A stretch of DNA of 9,151 nucleotides from Bacteroidales bacterium UBA3543 (GCA_002376715.1 DFOK01000016.1:1-9151), one strand, 5' to 3'. Shown: positions 1-6,971, numbered from the stretch's first letter. Translations and numbers: made by a program. The notes: a model not told the origin generated them from the sequence alone.

Positions 1-96
1 ATTTTCAGCCGAAATGAGCAGTTCCACCTGATCCTGACCTCTGCCACAGAAAACGCAATGTCCCTGTATCGGTATACCGTCTTTTTTCTTTGCCAT
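1..96 (-). CDS. clpX: ATP-dependent Clp protease ATP-binding subunit ClpX (N-terminal 32 residues only)
   Basis: Reading leftward from an ATG at 96-94, the frame stays open to the window edge and encodes 32 residues beginning MAKKKDGIPIQGHCVFCGRG. The HCxFCGR element followed by a hydrophobic VELLIS segment is the start of the ClpX N-terminal zinc-binding domain: C14 and C17 form the first Cys pair, and the second pair lies outside the window. ClpX is the AAA+ unfoldase that recognises substrates and feeds them into the ClpP chamber in the cytoplasm. It lies downstream of tig and clpP on the same strand, the usual tig-clpP-clpX order, with a 69-bp gap after clpP. Everything beyond the first half of the zinc finger, including the ATPase domain, is off the window. 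Identity is supported by both motif and context. Confidence 0.93.
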   Translation of the reverse strand, partial: MAKKKDGIPIQGHCVFCGRGQDQVELLISAEN

Positions 97-131
97 GCTA
101 TTATTTAATTTTTAATCAAAACTCCACACTT

Positions 132-159
132 CCCCGCACCCTGTACCCCGTACCCCGTA
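132..159 (-). repeat. Heptamer tandem repeat with four-tract G-quadruplex motif, clpP-clpX gap
   Basis: On the plus strand this is four consecutive 7-bp units of consensus CCCCGTA; unit 1 ends GCA and unit 2 begins CCCT. On the minus strand, which is the mRNA-like strand of clpP-clpX, it gives G runs of 4, 4, 3 and 4 separated by loops of 3, 4 and 3 nt, fitting the canonical G-quadruplex pattern (G3+ N1-7, four tracts). It lies between the clpP stop and the clpX ATG, so the RNA would carry it in the clpX leader, about 36 nt before the start codon. The repeat and the G pattern are read directly; any structure or regulatory effect is inference. Confidence 0.8.
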
Positions 160-165
160 ACTCTA

Positions 166-840
166 TCATTTCTTCTTATTCCGTGATACAATCTCATCCA
201 CCATTCCATAGTCGAGTGCCTCTTGAGAGGTCATCCAGAAATCCCTATCGGCATCCTTAGTAATCCGGTCAAGTGGCTTGCCGGTGTGATAAGCAAGAAT
301 GTCATATAGTTCGCCCTTGAGTTTTAAAATCTCGCGTGCAGTTATTTCAATGTCGGAGGCCGCTCCTTCCGCGCCACCGAGAGGCTGGTGAATCATCACC
401 CTCGAGTGCCGGAGAATGGAGCGTTTACCTTTAGTACCGCTCGCCAGCAGAATGGCAGCCATCGAGGCGGCCACACCGGTACAGATGGTGGCGACATCCG
501 ATTCTATGGTCTGAATTGTATCATAGATACCCAGACCGGCATAGACTCCCCCGCCAGGAGAATTTATATAGAGCATTATATCAGAATCCGATCCGGTTGA
601 GTCGAGAAACAGGAGTTGTGCCTGGATGATGTTTGCCACGTCCGGGTCGATTGCACATCCAAGGAAAATAATCCTATCCATCATAAGACGGGAGAAAACA
701 TCCATCTGAGCCACATTGAGTTGACGCTCTTCTATAATCATTGGGTTGACATATCCGGCATAAATGGAGTTGATCCGGTGGTAGGTCATTGAGCTGATAC
801 CGCAGTGTCTGACTGCAAATTTTTCAAATTCTGATGCCAT
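166..840 (-). CDS. clpP: ATP-dependent Clp protease proteolytic subunit ClpP
   Basis: This 224-residue serine peptidase (family S14) forms the tetradecameric proteolytic chamber that degrades proteins unfolded by ClpX. The catalytic triad is visible: S126 in GVAASMAA, H151 in RVMIHQPLGG and D200 in DRDFWM. The 25- and 49-residue spacings match E. coli ClpP. The oxyanion-region glycines (INSPGGGV, 92-99) and the C-terminal EALDYGMVDEI segment are also present. The N-terminus runs about 30 residues longer before the conserved core than in E. coli ClpP, consistent with a Bacteroidales-type leader, possibly a propeptide. The ATG at 840 is 21 bp after the tig stop, and clpX follows 69 bp downstream, so the three are probably co-transcribed. 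The C-terminus ends in a basic NKKK tail. Confidence 0.97.
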   Translation of the reverse strand: MASEFEKFAVRHCGISSMTYHRINSIYAGYVNPMIIEERQLNVAQMDVFSRLMMDRIIFLGCAIDPDVANIIQAQLLFLDSTGSDSDIMLYINSPGGGVYAGLGIYDTIQTIESDVATICTGVAASMAAILLASGTKGKRSILRHSRVMIHQPLGGAEGAASDIEITAREILKLKGELYDILAYHTGKPLDRITKDADRDFWMTSQEALDYGMVDEIVSRNKKK

Positions 841-861
841 AATAAATCTCTTACGGGTATG

Positions 862-2181
862 TTATTTAGTAAGCTCGTGGAGCTTTTCAATGGTGATTTT
901 CTTCTTGTCGAGAGTTACAACACCTCTTATCCAGTTGAGTGTCAGATCATCCTCAACCCTTTCGAAGATGCGGCTTGCCTGCTGCTTATCCGAGAGCATT
1001 CTGTCTGCAAATGACTCGAGATGTTCCTCAGGAACTTCATTCATGCCGTACATGGCAAACTGGTATGCCGCCATAGCCTTTGCCTCTTTCATTATATCCT
1101 CTTTCGTCACCTTTATTCCCTGATCTCTCATAATGGTGCCACGGATAAGATTCCAACGGAAATCCTTTGCAAATAGGTCATATTCTGCCTCGATCTGCTC
1201 CATTGTAAACTTTCCTTCGTTTGTAGTGTGAAGATATCTCTTCATAAAAGCATCGGGAAGAGAGATATTCGCCTTGGTAATCAGGTATTCCTTGCAGTCA
1301 ATCATAAAGCGGTAGTCTGCCTCCTGTGTATATTCCTTTAAAAGTTGCTCTTTTATCCTGGCGTCAAACTCTTCTTCGCTTTTCACATTGCCTTCACCAA
1401 AGATTTTGTCAAAAGTCTCCTGACTGACAGTTGCATCCACAAAGCTTTTCACCTCTTTTACGGTAAGTTTCCATATAGGGTCCATTTCCACCAGCTCTGA
1501 TTTGTTCATTTTGAGCATAGCTGCTCTGTCACTCTCATTTTCAAAAACCTCATTAACATTTACATCCATTGCGGAACCCGCTTTCAAGCCCACAAAAGAA
1601 GCTTTCTGTTTCTCATCCTTGATACTTCTCAAAGCCACGTATGCACCTTCAACTCTGTTTTCACCCTGCTCAAAATCGGCTATTATGAAATCATCTTTTT
1701 TAGCGGCTTCTACTGTGCTAAGTTCTCCATATTGCTTAAGTATTTGACTCTTACGCTCCTTTACAGCCTTAGCTGTCGCCGTCACGGTATAATAGGGAAT
1801 CTTGTCCTCGGCATTAATCTCCATTTTTACTTCGGGGGCAATGGCCATATCGAAATCAAACCTGTAGGATCCCTCTTCGAGTGTTGTGCTCTCTACATTC
1901 TCTGAAGGAAGTGGCTCACCCAGGATATTGAGTTTGTTGTCCTCGATATATTTGTTGAGTTGCTCGCCGACTATGGTATTGAGCACATCGGCTAACGCAC
2001 TCTCTCCATAATACTTTTCTACGAGAGCCATAGGGGCCATACCCTTGCGGAATCCTTTGAAGTCTGCCTGACGGCGATAATTATTGAGTTTTTTCTTTAA
2101 TGCTTCTGCGTAATCCTCTTTTACAAGTTCGATAGTGAGGCTGAGATTAAGATCGTCAATTCTGTTTTCTGAAATATTCAT
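862..2181 (-). CDS. tig: Trigger factor, ribosome-associated chaperone
   Basis: This 439-residue protein has a typical trigger factor length. Trigger factor docks at the ribosomal exit tunnel and shields emerging chains. The ribosome-binding signature is seen at residues 43-50 as GFRKGMAP, inside the N-terminal domain (about 1-115), which also contains ALVEKYYG and the ILGEPLPS segment. The middle region (about 150-250, beginning around DDFIIADFEQ) occupies the place of the FKBP-type PPIase domain but is strongly divergent; I see no clear PPIase active-site pattern, so isomerase activity is doubtful. The rest (about 255-439) is the helical, charged C-terminal chaperone domain. It is first in a tig-clpP-clpX cluster and is probably transcribed from a promoter in the 84-bp gap shared with the divergent dipeptidase gene. 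The ATG at 2181 fits the conserved N-terminus. Confidence 0.95.
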   Translation of the reverse strand: MNISENRIDDLNLSLTIELVKEDYAEALKKKLNNYRRQADFKGFRKGMAPMALVEKYYGESALADVLNTIVGEQLNKYIEDNKLNILGEPLPSENVESTTLEEGSYRFDFDMAIAPEVKMEINAEDKIPYYTVTATAKAVKERKSQILKQYGELSTVEAAKKDDFIIADFEQGENRVEGAYVALRSIKDEKQKASFVGLKAGSAMDVNVNEVFENESDRAAMLKMNKSELVEMDPIWKLTVKEVKSFVDATVSQETFDKIFGEGNVKSEEEFDARIKEQLLKEYTQEADYRFMIDCKEYLITKANISLPDAFMKRYLHTTNEGKFTMEQIEAEYDLFAKDFRWNLIRGTIMRDQGIKVTKEDIMKEAKAMAAYQFAMYGMNEVPEEHLESFADRMLSDKQQASRIFERVEDDLTLNWIRGVVTLDKKKITIEKLHELTK

Positions 2182-2216
2182 GCTAAATTAATTATATATA
2201 TTCACAATCAGGCGTG

Positions 2217-2224
2217 CAAAGTTA
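2217..2224 (-). promoter_or_regulatory. Candidate -7 promoter element for tig-clpP-clpX
   Basis: The minus strand reads TAACTTTG, an exact match to the Bacteroidales -7 consensus TAnnTTTG. It lies 35 nt before the tig ATG, so transcription would start near 2210 with a leader of about 30 nt. No good TTTG is found at the expected -33 position, so the assignment rests on the -7 box and location alone. Confidence 0.45.
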
Positions 2225-2236
2225 GTAATTTTTAAC

Positions 2237-2244
2237 TATTTTTG
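2237..2244 (+). promoter_or_regulatory. Candidate -7 promoter element for the dipeptidase-pyrF pair
   Basis: The plus strand reads TATTTTTG, matching TAnnTTTG, 27 nt before the ATG at 2272. Predicted initiation near 2250 leaves a leader of about 20 nt. The -33 position lacks a TTTG. It sits only 12 bp from the divergent tig -7 box, so the two polymerase footprints would overlap. Confidence 0.45.
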
Positions 2245-2271
2245 TGTTTTATGACTAAAAATTAAGTGATT

Positions 2272-3621
2272 ATGGATAAATATATTGAACAAAACAAAGA
2301 ACGCTTCTTCAACGAACTCTTCGAAATATTGAGAATTCCCTCAATCAGTTCGTCGCAAGCACATGGACCGGATATGCAGAGATGTGCTGAAAAACTGGTT
2401 TCCCAACTTTTCGAAGCCGGTGCTGACAAAGCAAAGGTCTATCCTACCGAAGGCCATCCTGTAGTATATGCTGAAAAAATGATTGACCCTGCCAGACCTA
2501 CGGTACTCATCTATGGTCACTACGATGTGCAACCGGTGGATCCGTTGGAGCTCTGGCACACACCGCCCTTTGAGCCGGAAATCCGCGACGGAGCCATATA
2601 TGCGCGCGGCGCAAATGATGACAAAGGACAATCCTTCATGCATATCAAGGCTTTCGAATATCTGGTAAGAGAGGGCAAACTCCGCCATAATATCAAATTT
2701 TTACTTGAAGGAGAAGAGGAAATCGGTTCGCCTTCTCTAGGTAAATGGGTTCGTGATCACAAGAAGATGCTCGCATGCGATATAATCCTTGTTTCCGACA
2801 CCACAATGATCTCGGAAAAGGTACCTTCCATCAACTGTGGAATGAGAGGCCTCGCCTACTTACAGGTGGAGGTAAAGGGACCCGACAAGGATCTTCACTC
2901 GGGGCATTACGGTGGTGCGGTAGTTAACCCTATCAATGCACTCTGTTCAATGATAGATTCGCTCATAGATGAAAATGGACGTATCACTGTTAAGGGATTC
3001 TATGATGATGTGGTTAACCTCAGCCGCAAGGATCGTCAACTGCTCGGCAAAGCCCCTTTCGACAAAAAAGAATATATGGATTCGATAGGTGTAAATGCAC
3101 TTAGAGGCGAGAAGGGATATACTACTCTCGAGCGTACCGGTATCAGGCCCTGTCTCGACGTCAATGGCATCTGGGGAGGATTCATAGGTGAAGGTGCGAA
3201 AACCGTAATACCTTCCGTGGCTTACGCAAAAATATCTATGAGGCTCGTGCCAAATCAGAAGTCCGATAAGATATCAAAACTCTTTGCCAAGCACTTCAAA
3301 TCAATTGCTCCCAAGGGAGTGACCGTAAAGGTTGAAGAGCATCACGGTGGTAACGGATTCCTCATTCCCATCTCCTCCGATGCTTATGCTGCGGCATCCA
3401 AAGCTATAGCTGAAGTTTACGGGATCGAGCCGGTGCCCAGCCGCGGCGGTGGCAGCATCGCAATCCTGGCCGAGATGCAGCAGGCTCTCAAGGCTGATCC
3501 CCTGCTGATGGGATTCGGACTTGAACGTGACACCATCCACTCTCCTAATGAGAGTTTTCTCCTTTCTCAATTTTTCAAAGGAATGCGTTCGATAGCTCTT
3601 TTCTACGAATACTTCAGATAG
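2272..3621 (+). CDS. M20 family metallopeptidase, probable cytosolic dipeptidase
   Basis: The 449-residue protein hydrolyses dipeptides or related amide substrates with a two-metal (usually zinc) centre. Visible M20 ligands and catalytic residues are H83 and D85 in GHYDVQP, bridging D116 in ANDDKG, general base E149 with metal ligand E150 in EGEEEIGS, D176 in LVSDTT, and H423 in TIHSPNE. H209 in DLHSGHYGG matches the lid-domain histidine of carnosinase-type (CNDP-like) dipeptidases. The lid/dimerisation domain spans about residues 195-350. No signal peptide is seen, so it should act in the cytoplasm. A GTG at 2266 is in frame, but the ATG at 2272 (MDKYIEQ) is the more natural start. pyrF begins 3 nt after the stop, implying one transcript. 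True substrate is not decidable here. Confidence 0.92.
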   Translation: MDKYIEQNKERFFNELFEILRIPSISSSQAHGPDMQRCAEKLVSQLFEAGADKAKVYPTEGHPVVYAEKMIDPARPTVLIYGHYDVQPVDPLELWHTPPFEPEIRDGAIYARGANDDKGQSFMHIKAFEYLVREGKLRHNIKFLLEGEEEIGSPSLGKWVRDHKKMLACDIILVSDTTMISEKVPSINCGMRGLAYLQVEVKGPDKDLHSGHYGGAVVNPINALCSMIDSLIDENGRITVKGFYDDVVNLSRKDRQLLGKAPFDKKEYMDSIGVNALRGEKGYTTLERTGIRPCLDVNGIWGGFIGEGAKTVIPSVAYAKISMRLVPNQKSDKISKLFAKHFKSIAPKGVTVKVEEHHGGNGFLIPISSDAYAAASKAIAEVYGIEPVPSRGGGSIAILAEMQQALKADPLLMGFGLERDTIHSPNESFLLSQFFKGMRSIALFYEYFR

Positions 3622-3624
3622 TTT

Positions 3625-4443
3625 ATGACCTATTTACAACTCAGTGACGAGATACGACGCAAAGGCAGTTTCCTTTGCGTCGGCCTCGATACCGACATCA
3701 AGCTTATTCCTGAGCACTTGCAAAAGTGTGAGTATCCACTTTTTGAATTCAACAAGGCAATCATTGAGGCCACTGCTCCCTACGCAGTAGCATTCAAGCC
3801 AAATACAGCATTCTACGAGGCATTGGGAGTAAGAGGATGGAAGCAACTGGAAATGACTGTCAGTTATATCAAAGAGCATTATCCGGAAGCTCTGGTGATT
3901 GCGGATGCTAAGAGAGGCGATATCGGCAATACTGCCGACATGTATGCCCGTTGCTTTTTTGAAAATATGGATTGTGATGCGGTGACGCTGGCTCCCTATA
4001 TGGGAGAGGACTCCGTTCGGCCATTCCTCGATTATGAGGGAAAATGGTCAGTGATTCTGGCCTTGACATCCAACCGTTCGGCAGAGGATTTCGAAACTCT
4101 CGCCCTGGCCGGGGAAAAATCTGAACAACTCTTTGAAAAGGTGCTTCGTACCGCCTCTACTTGGGGTTCCAAGGAAAACACCATGTTTGTGGTAGGCGCT
4201 ACGCGTCCCGAGAAACTAACCGAAATACGTGCTATTTGTCCGGACCATTTTTTGCTTGTACCTGGAGTAGGCGCGCAAGGAGGTAGTGTGGAAGAGGTGG
4301 CCCGCTATGGTCTCAATGACTATTGCGGATTGCTGGTCAACTCCTCGCGCAGCATCATCTATGCCTCAGGAGGAGAAGATTTTGCGCAGCGTGCTGCTGA
4401 AGAGGCTGCAAAACTGGCATCTAAAATGGCTTTACTGCTTTGA
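3625..4443 (+). CDS. pyrF: Orotidine 5'-phosphate decarboxylase, subfamily 2
   Basis: This 272-residue cytoplasmic enzyme decarboxylates OMP to UMP, the last step of de novo pyrimidine synthesis. The catalytic charged network is visible as D94-A-K96-R-G-D99 in IADAKRGDIGNT. The substrate-binding VGLDTD (19-24) and AFKPNTAFYE (56-65) lie upstream. The phosphate-gripping loops PGVGAQGG (213-220) and NSSRSI (239-244) lie near the C-terminus. Length and the DAKRGDIGNT signature indicate the longer subfamily 2 found in Bacteroidota and Actinobacteria rather than the shorter E. coli type. The ATG lies 3 nt after the dipeptidase stop, so it is very likely translated from the same mRNA; no metabolic reason for the pairing is evident. 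Its final 12 bp overlap the end of convergent lnt. Confidence 0.96.
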   Translation: MTYLQLSDEIRRKGSFLCVGLDTDIKLIPEHLQKCEYPLFEFNKAIIEATAPYAVAFKPNTAFYEALGVRGWKQLEMTVSYIKEHYPEALVIADAKRGDIGNTADMYARCFFENMDCDAVTLAPYMGEDSVRPFLDYEGKWSVILALTSNRSAEDFETLALAGEKSEQLFEKVLRTASTWGSKENTMFVVGATRPEKLTEIRAICPDHFLLVPGVGAQGGSVEEVARYGLNDYCGLLVNSSRSIIYASGGEDFAQRAAEEAAKLASKMALLL

Positions 4444-6030
4444 TTTGCGACGGCGAATCCAGACTATGATAACTCCTGCCGTAAAGGGCAGAAAAAGATA
4501 AGCGGCAACCAGACCGATAATATCCCCGTAGCGGGCGAATGGTGTCAGGTTGTCGTTTGTATTTATATTTCCACGGAATGAGGTCTCCTCCCACCATCCG
4601 GTGCGGACCATCACATCTCCCCTACGGTTGATGATACCTGAAATACCGGTATTTGCCGCATGTACTACGTCGCGGCGCAGCTCAATGGCTCTAAGAGCAG
4701 CATATCTGAAGTGCTGCCGATAACCGGGGGTATCTCCCCACCAACCGTCATTGGTCATCACTGCCATAAATGTAGCCCCTTTTACCGCAGCCATGCGGGA
4801 AAAATTTCCATATACAGATTCATAGCATATCATAGGACCCACCTTATTACCGTCATTTCCCTCGAGAGCATCCATCTCATCCTGGGTACCATAACTGCCG
4901 CTCGAGCCGCCAAACACGGAGATCATATTAGTAAGAAATGGAAAATAGCGTTCATAGGGGATAATCTCTACACCTGGTACAAGCTTAGACTTATGATAAT
5001 AGGAGTACACATCGCCGGCATCCATCAGGACTGCTGAGTTATAAACATCATACCATACGCTGCCGCTCTTTCGAGCACTATGCGACGGACGGGAGAGCGT
5101 AGCATAGAGTTGGTGTGAAAAGATGCCCACCAACAAGTTGGTATTAGGATAATCCTGCATAAATTCTTGGTACCTTACAAAAGAATGGTGGGCGGTAGGC
5201 CGGTCAAGATCCATATCGTATGTAAAGGTCTCCGGAGTTACAATATATCTGGTCTGAGGGGAAATAACCTGACGTACAAGCGAGAGCATAGCTTCATCCA
5301 TCTTATCTTGAGGGAGTATTCCATACTTCTTGAAAGGGTCAATGTTGGGCTGCACCACTACAACCTCTATCTTCTCCCCTCCACTCTCACAATCGATGGT
5401 ATAATACCTCACCAGGGATGAAGCTATAGGGAGCAATACAAGTGCACAAGCAGCAACAGTAAGCCTTCGCACATGATTTCTCTCCCTGGCGGTCATAAGA
5501 GAGAAAATTAGAATATTGGTGAGCAGTATCCACAATGTTCCTCCTAGTGATCCGGTAATCTCATACCACTGCACCAAAGAGGGAGAAGTAGCAAAAGAAT
5601 TGCCCAGCACCAGCCAGGGCCAGGATAATTCAATCTCAAAATAGACATGCTCCCACGCTAGCCAGGCAATAATCAAAAAAAGATAGGAGAGCCATCGGCC
5701 AGTGAATACCTTACGACTCCAGCGGTATAGAGCAAACACCATTGACATCTGGAGTGTATTCAGGGCAATTGCTGCTATTGATCCCACTTCGGAAACAAAC
5801 CATATCCAGAAAGTAGAAAAGATATTGAAGAACAAAAACGCCATGTAATGATACCACCAGATGCGACGGATGCCCTCGTCAGAGGCAATCTTATCCATGA
5901 AGAGGAGCGGAATAAATGCCACCAACGCCACCGGGCCACAATGTGGCACGAGATATGGAGCTGACATCAGCAACCCAAAAAGGAGTGCTAAAAACGACAA
6001 TTTTAACCTTGTTTTCTTTTCCACTTTCAT
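4432..6030 (-). CDS. lnt: Apolipoprotein N-acyltransferase
   Basis: The 532-residue inner-membrane enzyme adds the third acyl chain to the N-terminal cysteine of lipoproteins. The N-terminal part (about 10-215) has several hydrophobic membrane segments. The nitrilase-like domain follows from about VVVVQPNIDPF, with catalytic E267 in VTPETF, K347 in YYHKSKLVPG and C402 in MICYES; NTGISG comes later and a final membrane helix lies near the C-terminus. The usual LVPFGE loop reads LVPGVE here, a mild divergence. The frame is open up to an in-frame codon at 6066, but that start lies upstream of a TATCTTTG promoter box at 6036-6043, so I chose the ATG at 6030 (MKVEKKTRLK), which gives a normal cytoplasmic basic N-terminus. 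It is convergent with pyrF (12-bp overlap) and divergent from the LysE-type gene. Confidence 0.93.
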   Translation of the reverse strand: MKVEKKTRLKLSFLALLFGLLMSAPYLVPHCGPVALVAFIPLLFMDKIASDEGIRRIWWYHYMAFLFFNIFSTFWIWFVSEVGSIAAIALNTLQMSMVFALYRWSRKVFTGRWLSYLFLIIAWLAWEHVYFEIELSWPWLVLGNSFATSPSLVQWYEITGSLGGTLWILLTNILIFSLMTARERNHVRRLTVAACALVLLPIASSLVRYYTIDCESGGEKIEVVVVQPNIDPFKKYGILPQDKMDEAMLSLVRQVISPQTRYIVTPETFTYDMDLDRPTAHHSFVRYQEFMQDYPNTNLLVGIFSHQLYATLSRPSHSARKSGSVWYDVYNSAVLMDAGDVYSYYHKSKLVPGVEIIPYERYFPFLTNMISVFGGSSGSYGTQDEMDALEGNDGNKVGPMICYESVYGNFSRMAAVKGATFMAVMTNDGWWGDTPGYRQHFRYAALRAIELRRDVVHAANTGISGIINRRGDVMVRTGWWEETSFRGNINTNDNLTPFARYGDIIGLVAAYLFLPFTAGVIIVWIRRRKSKQ

Positions 6031-6035
6031 GAATG

Positions 6036-6067
6036 CAAAGATAGTTTTTTTGAACAAATAGAGCAAG
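6036..6067 (-). promoter_or_regulatory. Candidate lnt promoter, near-leaderless
   Basis: On the minus strand, TATCTTTG (6043-6036) matches the -7 consensus TAnnTTTG. An imperfect -33 box CTTG (6067-6064) lies 20 nt upstream. The expected initiation point, 5-8 nt past the -7 box, falls at or beside the ATG at 6030, which implies almost no leader. The spacing is right but the -33 box has a mismatch. Confidence 0.5.
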
Positions 6068-6080
6068 TTGACTATATTTG
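6049..6080 (+). promoter_or_regulatory. Promoter of the LysE-type exporter gene
   Basis: TTTG (6049-6052), a 20-nt spacer and TATATTTG (6073-6080) fit the Bacteroidales sigma-ABfr consensus exactly. Initiation is expected near 6086, about 12 nt before the ATG pair at 6099/6102. This rules out the longer in-frame TTG start at 6078, which lies within the -7 box. The -33 box is interleaved with the divergent lnt promoter. Confidence 0.7.
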
Positions 6081-6098
6081 CGTTTGCAAAAAAATAAA

Positions 6099-6740
6099 AT
6101 GATGTTAGAGAACTTCATCAAAGCAATCATAGTGGGACTAGGAGCCTCAATCCCTCTGGGACCTCTGGGCATAATGTGCATCCAGAAGACCATCAGCAAA
6201 GGGCGGAATTCCGGTTTTTCCATCGGACTAGGCTCTTCGCTGGCAGATGTTTTCTATGCTACCATTGCTCTCTTTTCACTCTCCATCATCAATGATTTCA
6301 TAGATCAAAACCGCTCGTGGGTAATGCTCATAGGTGGAATAATCATTTTTTTCATAGGTCTGAACATTGCTGTGAGCAACCCCGTCAGGCAACTCAAACA
6401 ACCCAAGAAGAGCAATGGCTCCAAGCATGCTCAAGAGATACTCCAGGGGTTTGCAGTGACCATTTCTAATCCGGGGGCGCTTGTTCTGCTGCTTGGTTTT
6501 TTCGCATTAGTAGGCATTAATATAGGAGAACAATATACAAGGTACAGTATCGTTGTAATACTTGCCGGTATTTTTCTGGGCACAATCTTATGGTGGTTTT
6601 TACTCAGTACCGGAATCAATATTTTCAGAAGAAGATTTCGACTCCGACAGCTGTTGTGGATCAATCGCATATCCGGAACATTGATAGCTCTCCTGGGACT
6701 TATTTCGGCTGCAGAAGGTTTGTTCAGGCTTGTAGGCTGA
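6099..6740 (+). CDS. LysE/RhtB family exporter
   Basis: A 213-residue integral membrane protein with about six hydrophobic helices, the size and layout of the LysE/RhtB family, whose characterised members export amino acids such as lysine, threonine or homoserine by proton antiport. Family hallmarks are seen: the first helix ends in SIPLGPLGIMCIQKTISKG (18-34), corresponding to the family's N-terminal P-G-P region. A helix with ADVFYA (49-54), a cytoplasmic basic loop (about 97-113) and an ISNPGAL segment (122-128) at the next helix follow. Starts at 6099 and 6102 are equivalent tandem ATGs. The stop is 86 bp before the tRNA-Arg gene, with no obvious terminator hairpin between. The neighbourhood gives no hint of the substrate, so no specific transporter is named. 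Confidence 0.85.
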   Translation: MMLENFIKAIIVGLGASIPLGPLGIMCIQKTISKGRNSGFSIGLGSSLADVFYATIALFSLSIINDFIDQNRSWVMLIGGIIIFFIGLNIAVSNPVRQLKQPKKSNGSKHAQEILQGFAVTISNPGALVLLLGFFALVGINIGEQYTRYSIVVILAGIFLGTILWWFLLSTGINIFRRRFRLRQLLWINRISGTLIALLGLISAAEGLFRLVG

Positions 6741-6773
6741 GAATGTAGAATATAGTTCAAATTGTCTATTTTC

Positions 6774-6804
6774 TTTGCTTCTCCAAAAAAAAACAATACA
6801 TTTG
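6774..6804 (+). promoter_or_regulatory. Promoter of tRNA-Arg
   Basis: TTTG (6774-6777), a 19-nt spacer and TACATTTG (6797-6804) exactly match the Bacteroidales consensus. Transcription should begin near 6810, giving a 5' extension of roughly 15-17 nt before the mature tRNA at 6827. No separate promoter is visible before the downstream MFS gene. Confidence 0.75.
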
Positions 6805-6826
6805 CACCCTCAAAGGAAAAAGGATC

Positions 6827-6900
6827 GGTCCGGTAGCTCAGTTGGATAGAGCAACAGCCTTCTAAGCTGTGGGTCGTGGGTTCGAATCCCGCCCGGATCA
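6827..6900 (+). tRNA. tRNA-Arg(UCU)
   Basis: The 74-nt cloverleaf folds completely. The acceptor arms are 6827-6833 and 6893-6899, with one G-U pair. The D stem GCTC/GAGC is at 6836-6839/6849-6852. The anticodon stem ACAGC/GCTGT is at 6854-6858/6866-6870 with loop CTTCTAA. The anticodon TCT (6861-6863) reads AGA (arginine). The T stem is at 6876-6880/6888-6892 with loop TTCGAAT, and the discriminator is A6900. CCA is not encoded and must be added after transcription. A long hairpin begins at the last bases of the tRNA, so the 3' trailer is structured from its first nucleotide. Confidence 0.97.
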
Positions 6901-6942
6901 CTAAATAGAGAAGCGGCCAAAGGTCGCTTCTCTATTTAGTGA
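6898..6942 (+). terminator. Long perfect hairpin abutting tRNA-Arg, likely terminator (AGAGAAGCG family)
   Basis: Arms 6898-6918 and 6922-6942 pair over 21 bp (18 perfect Watson-Crick pairs, one inner G-U, then two C-G) around an AAA loop. The GC-rich core is flanked by an AT-rich lower stem, so on either strand the core is followed by TCTATTT; this could act as a bidirectional intrinsic terminator, although no clean U-run follows the full stem. Its outer base pairs use the tRNA discriminator and the two bases before it. A related hairpin occurs at 9082-9109 in the same orientation. Confidence 0.75.
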
Positions 6943-6971
6943 GCAGTCGCTGCATTATTCAAGAGATAAGT

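Noticed and set aside
388..600. Plus-strand open frame of 70 codons inside clpP
   Set aside because: It lies wholly antisense to the conserved ClpP core, with no promoter and no recognisable domain.
2272..4443. A functional pathway linking the dipeptidase and pyrF
   Set aside because: The 3-nt spacing supports co-transcription, but no shared substrate or regulation is evident; it is probably a lineage-specific housekeeping pair.
4660..5037. Plus-strand open frame of 125 codons within lnt
   Set aside because: It is antisense to the catalytic nitrilase domain of Lnt and resembles no family.
6431..6901. Minus-strand open frame of 156 codons covering the tRNA and the LysE-type gene end
   Set aside because: Its N-terminus is the antisense translation of tRNA-Arg (a familiar artefact reading MIRAGFEPTTHSLEG) and the rest is antisense to a clear membrane protein.
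6939..6971. GTG-initiated N-terminal extension of the MFS transporter
   Set aside because: The GTG is part of the hairpin stem abutting the tRNA, and the natural membrane-protein start is the ATG at 6972.
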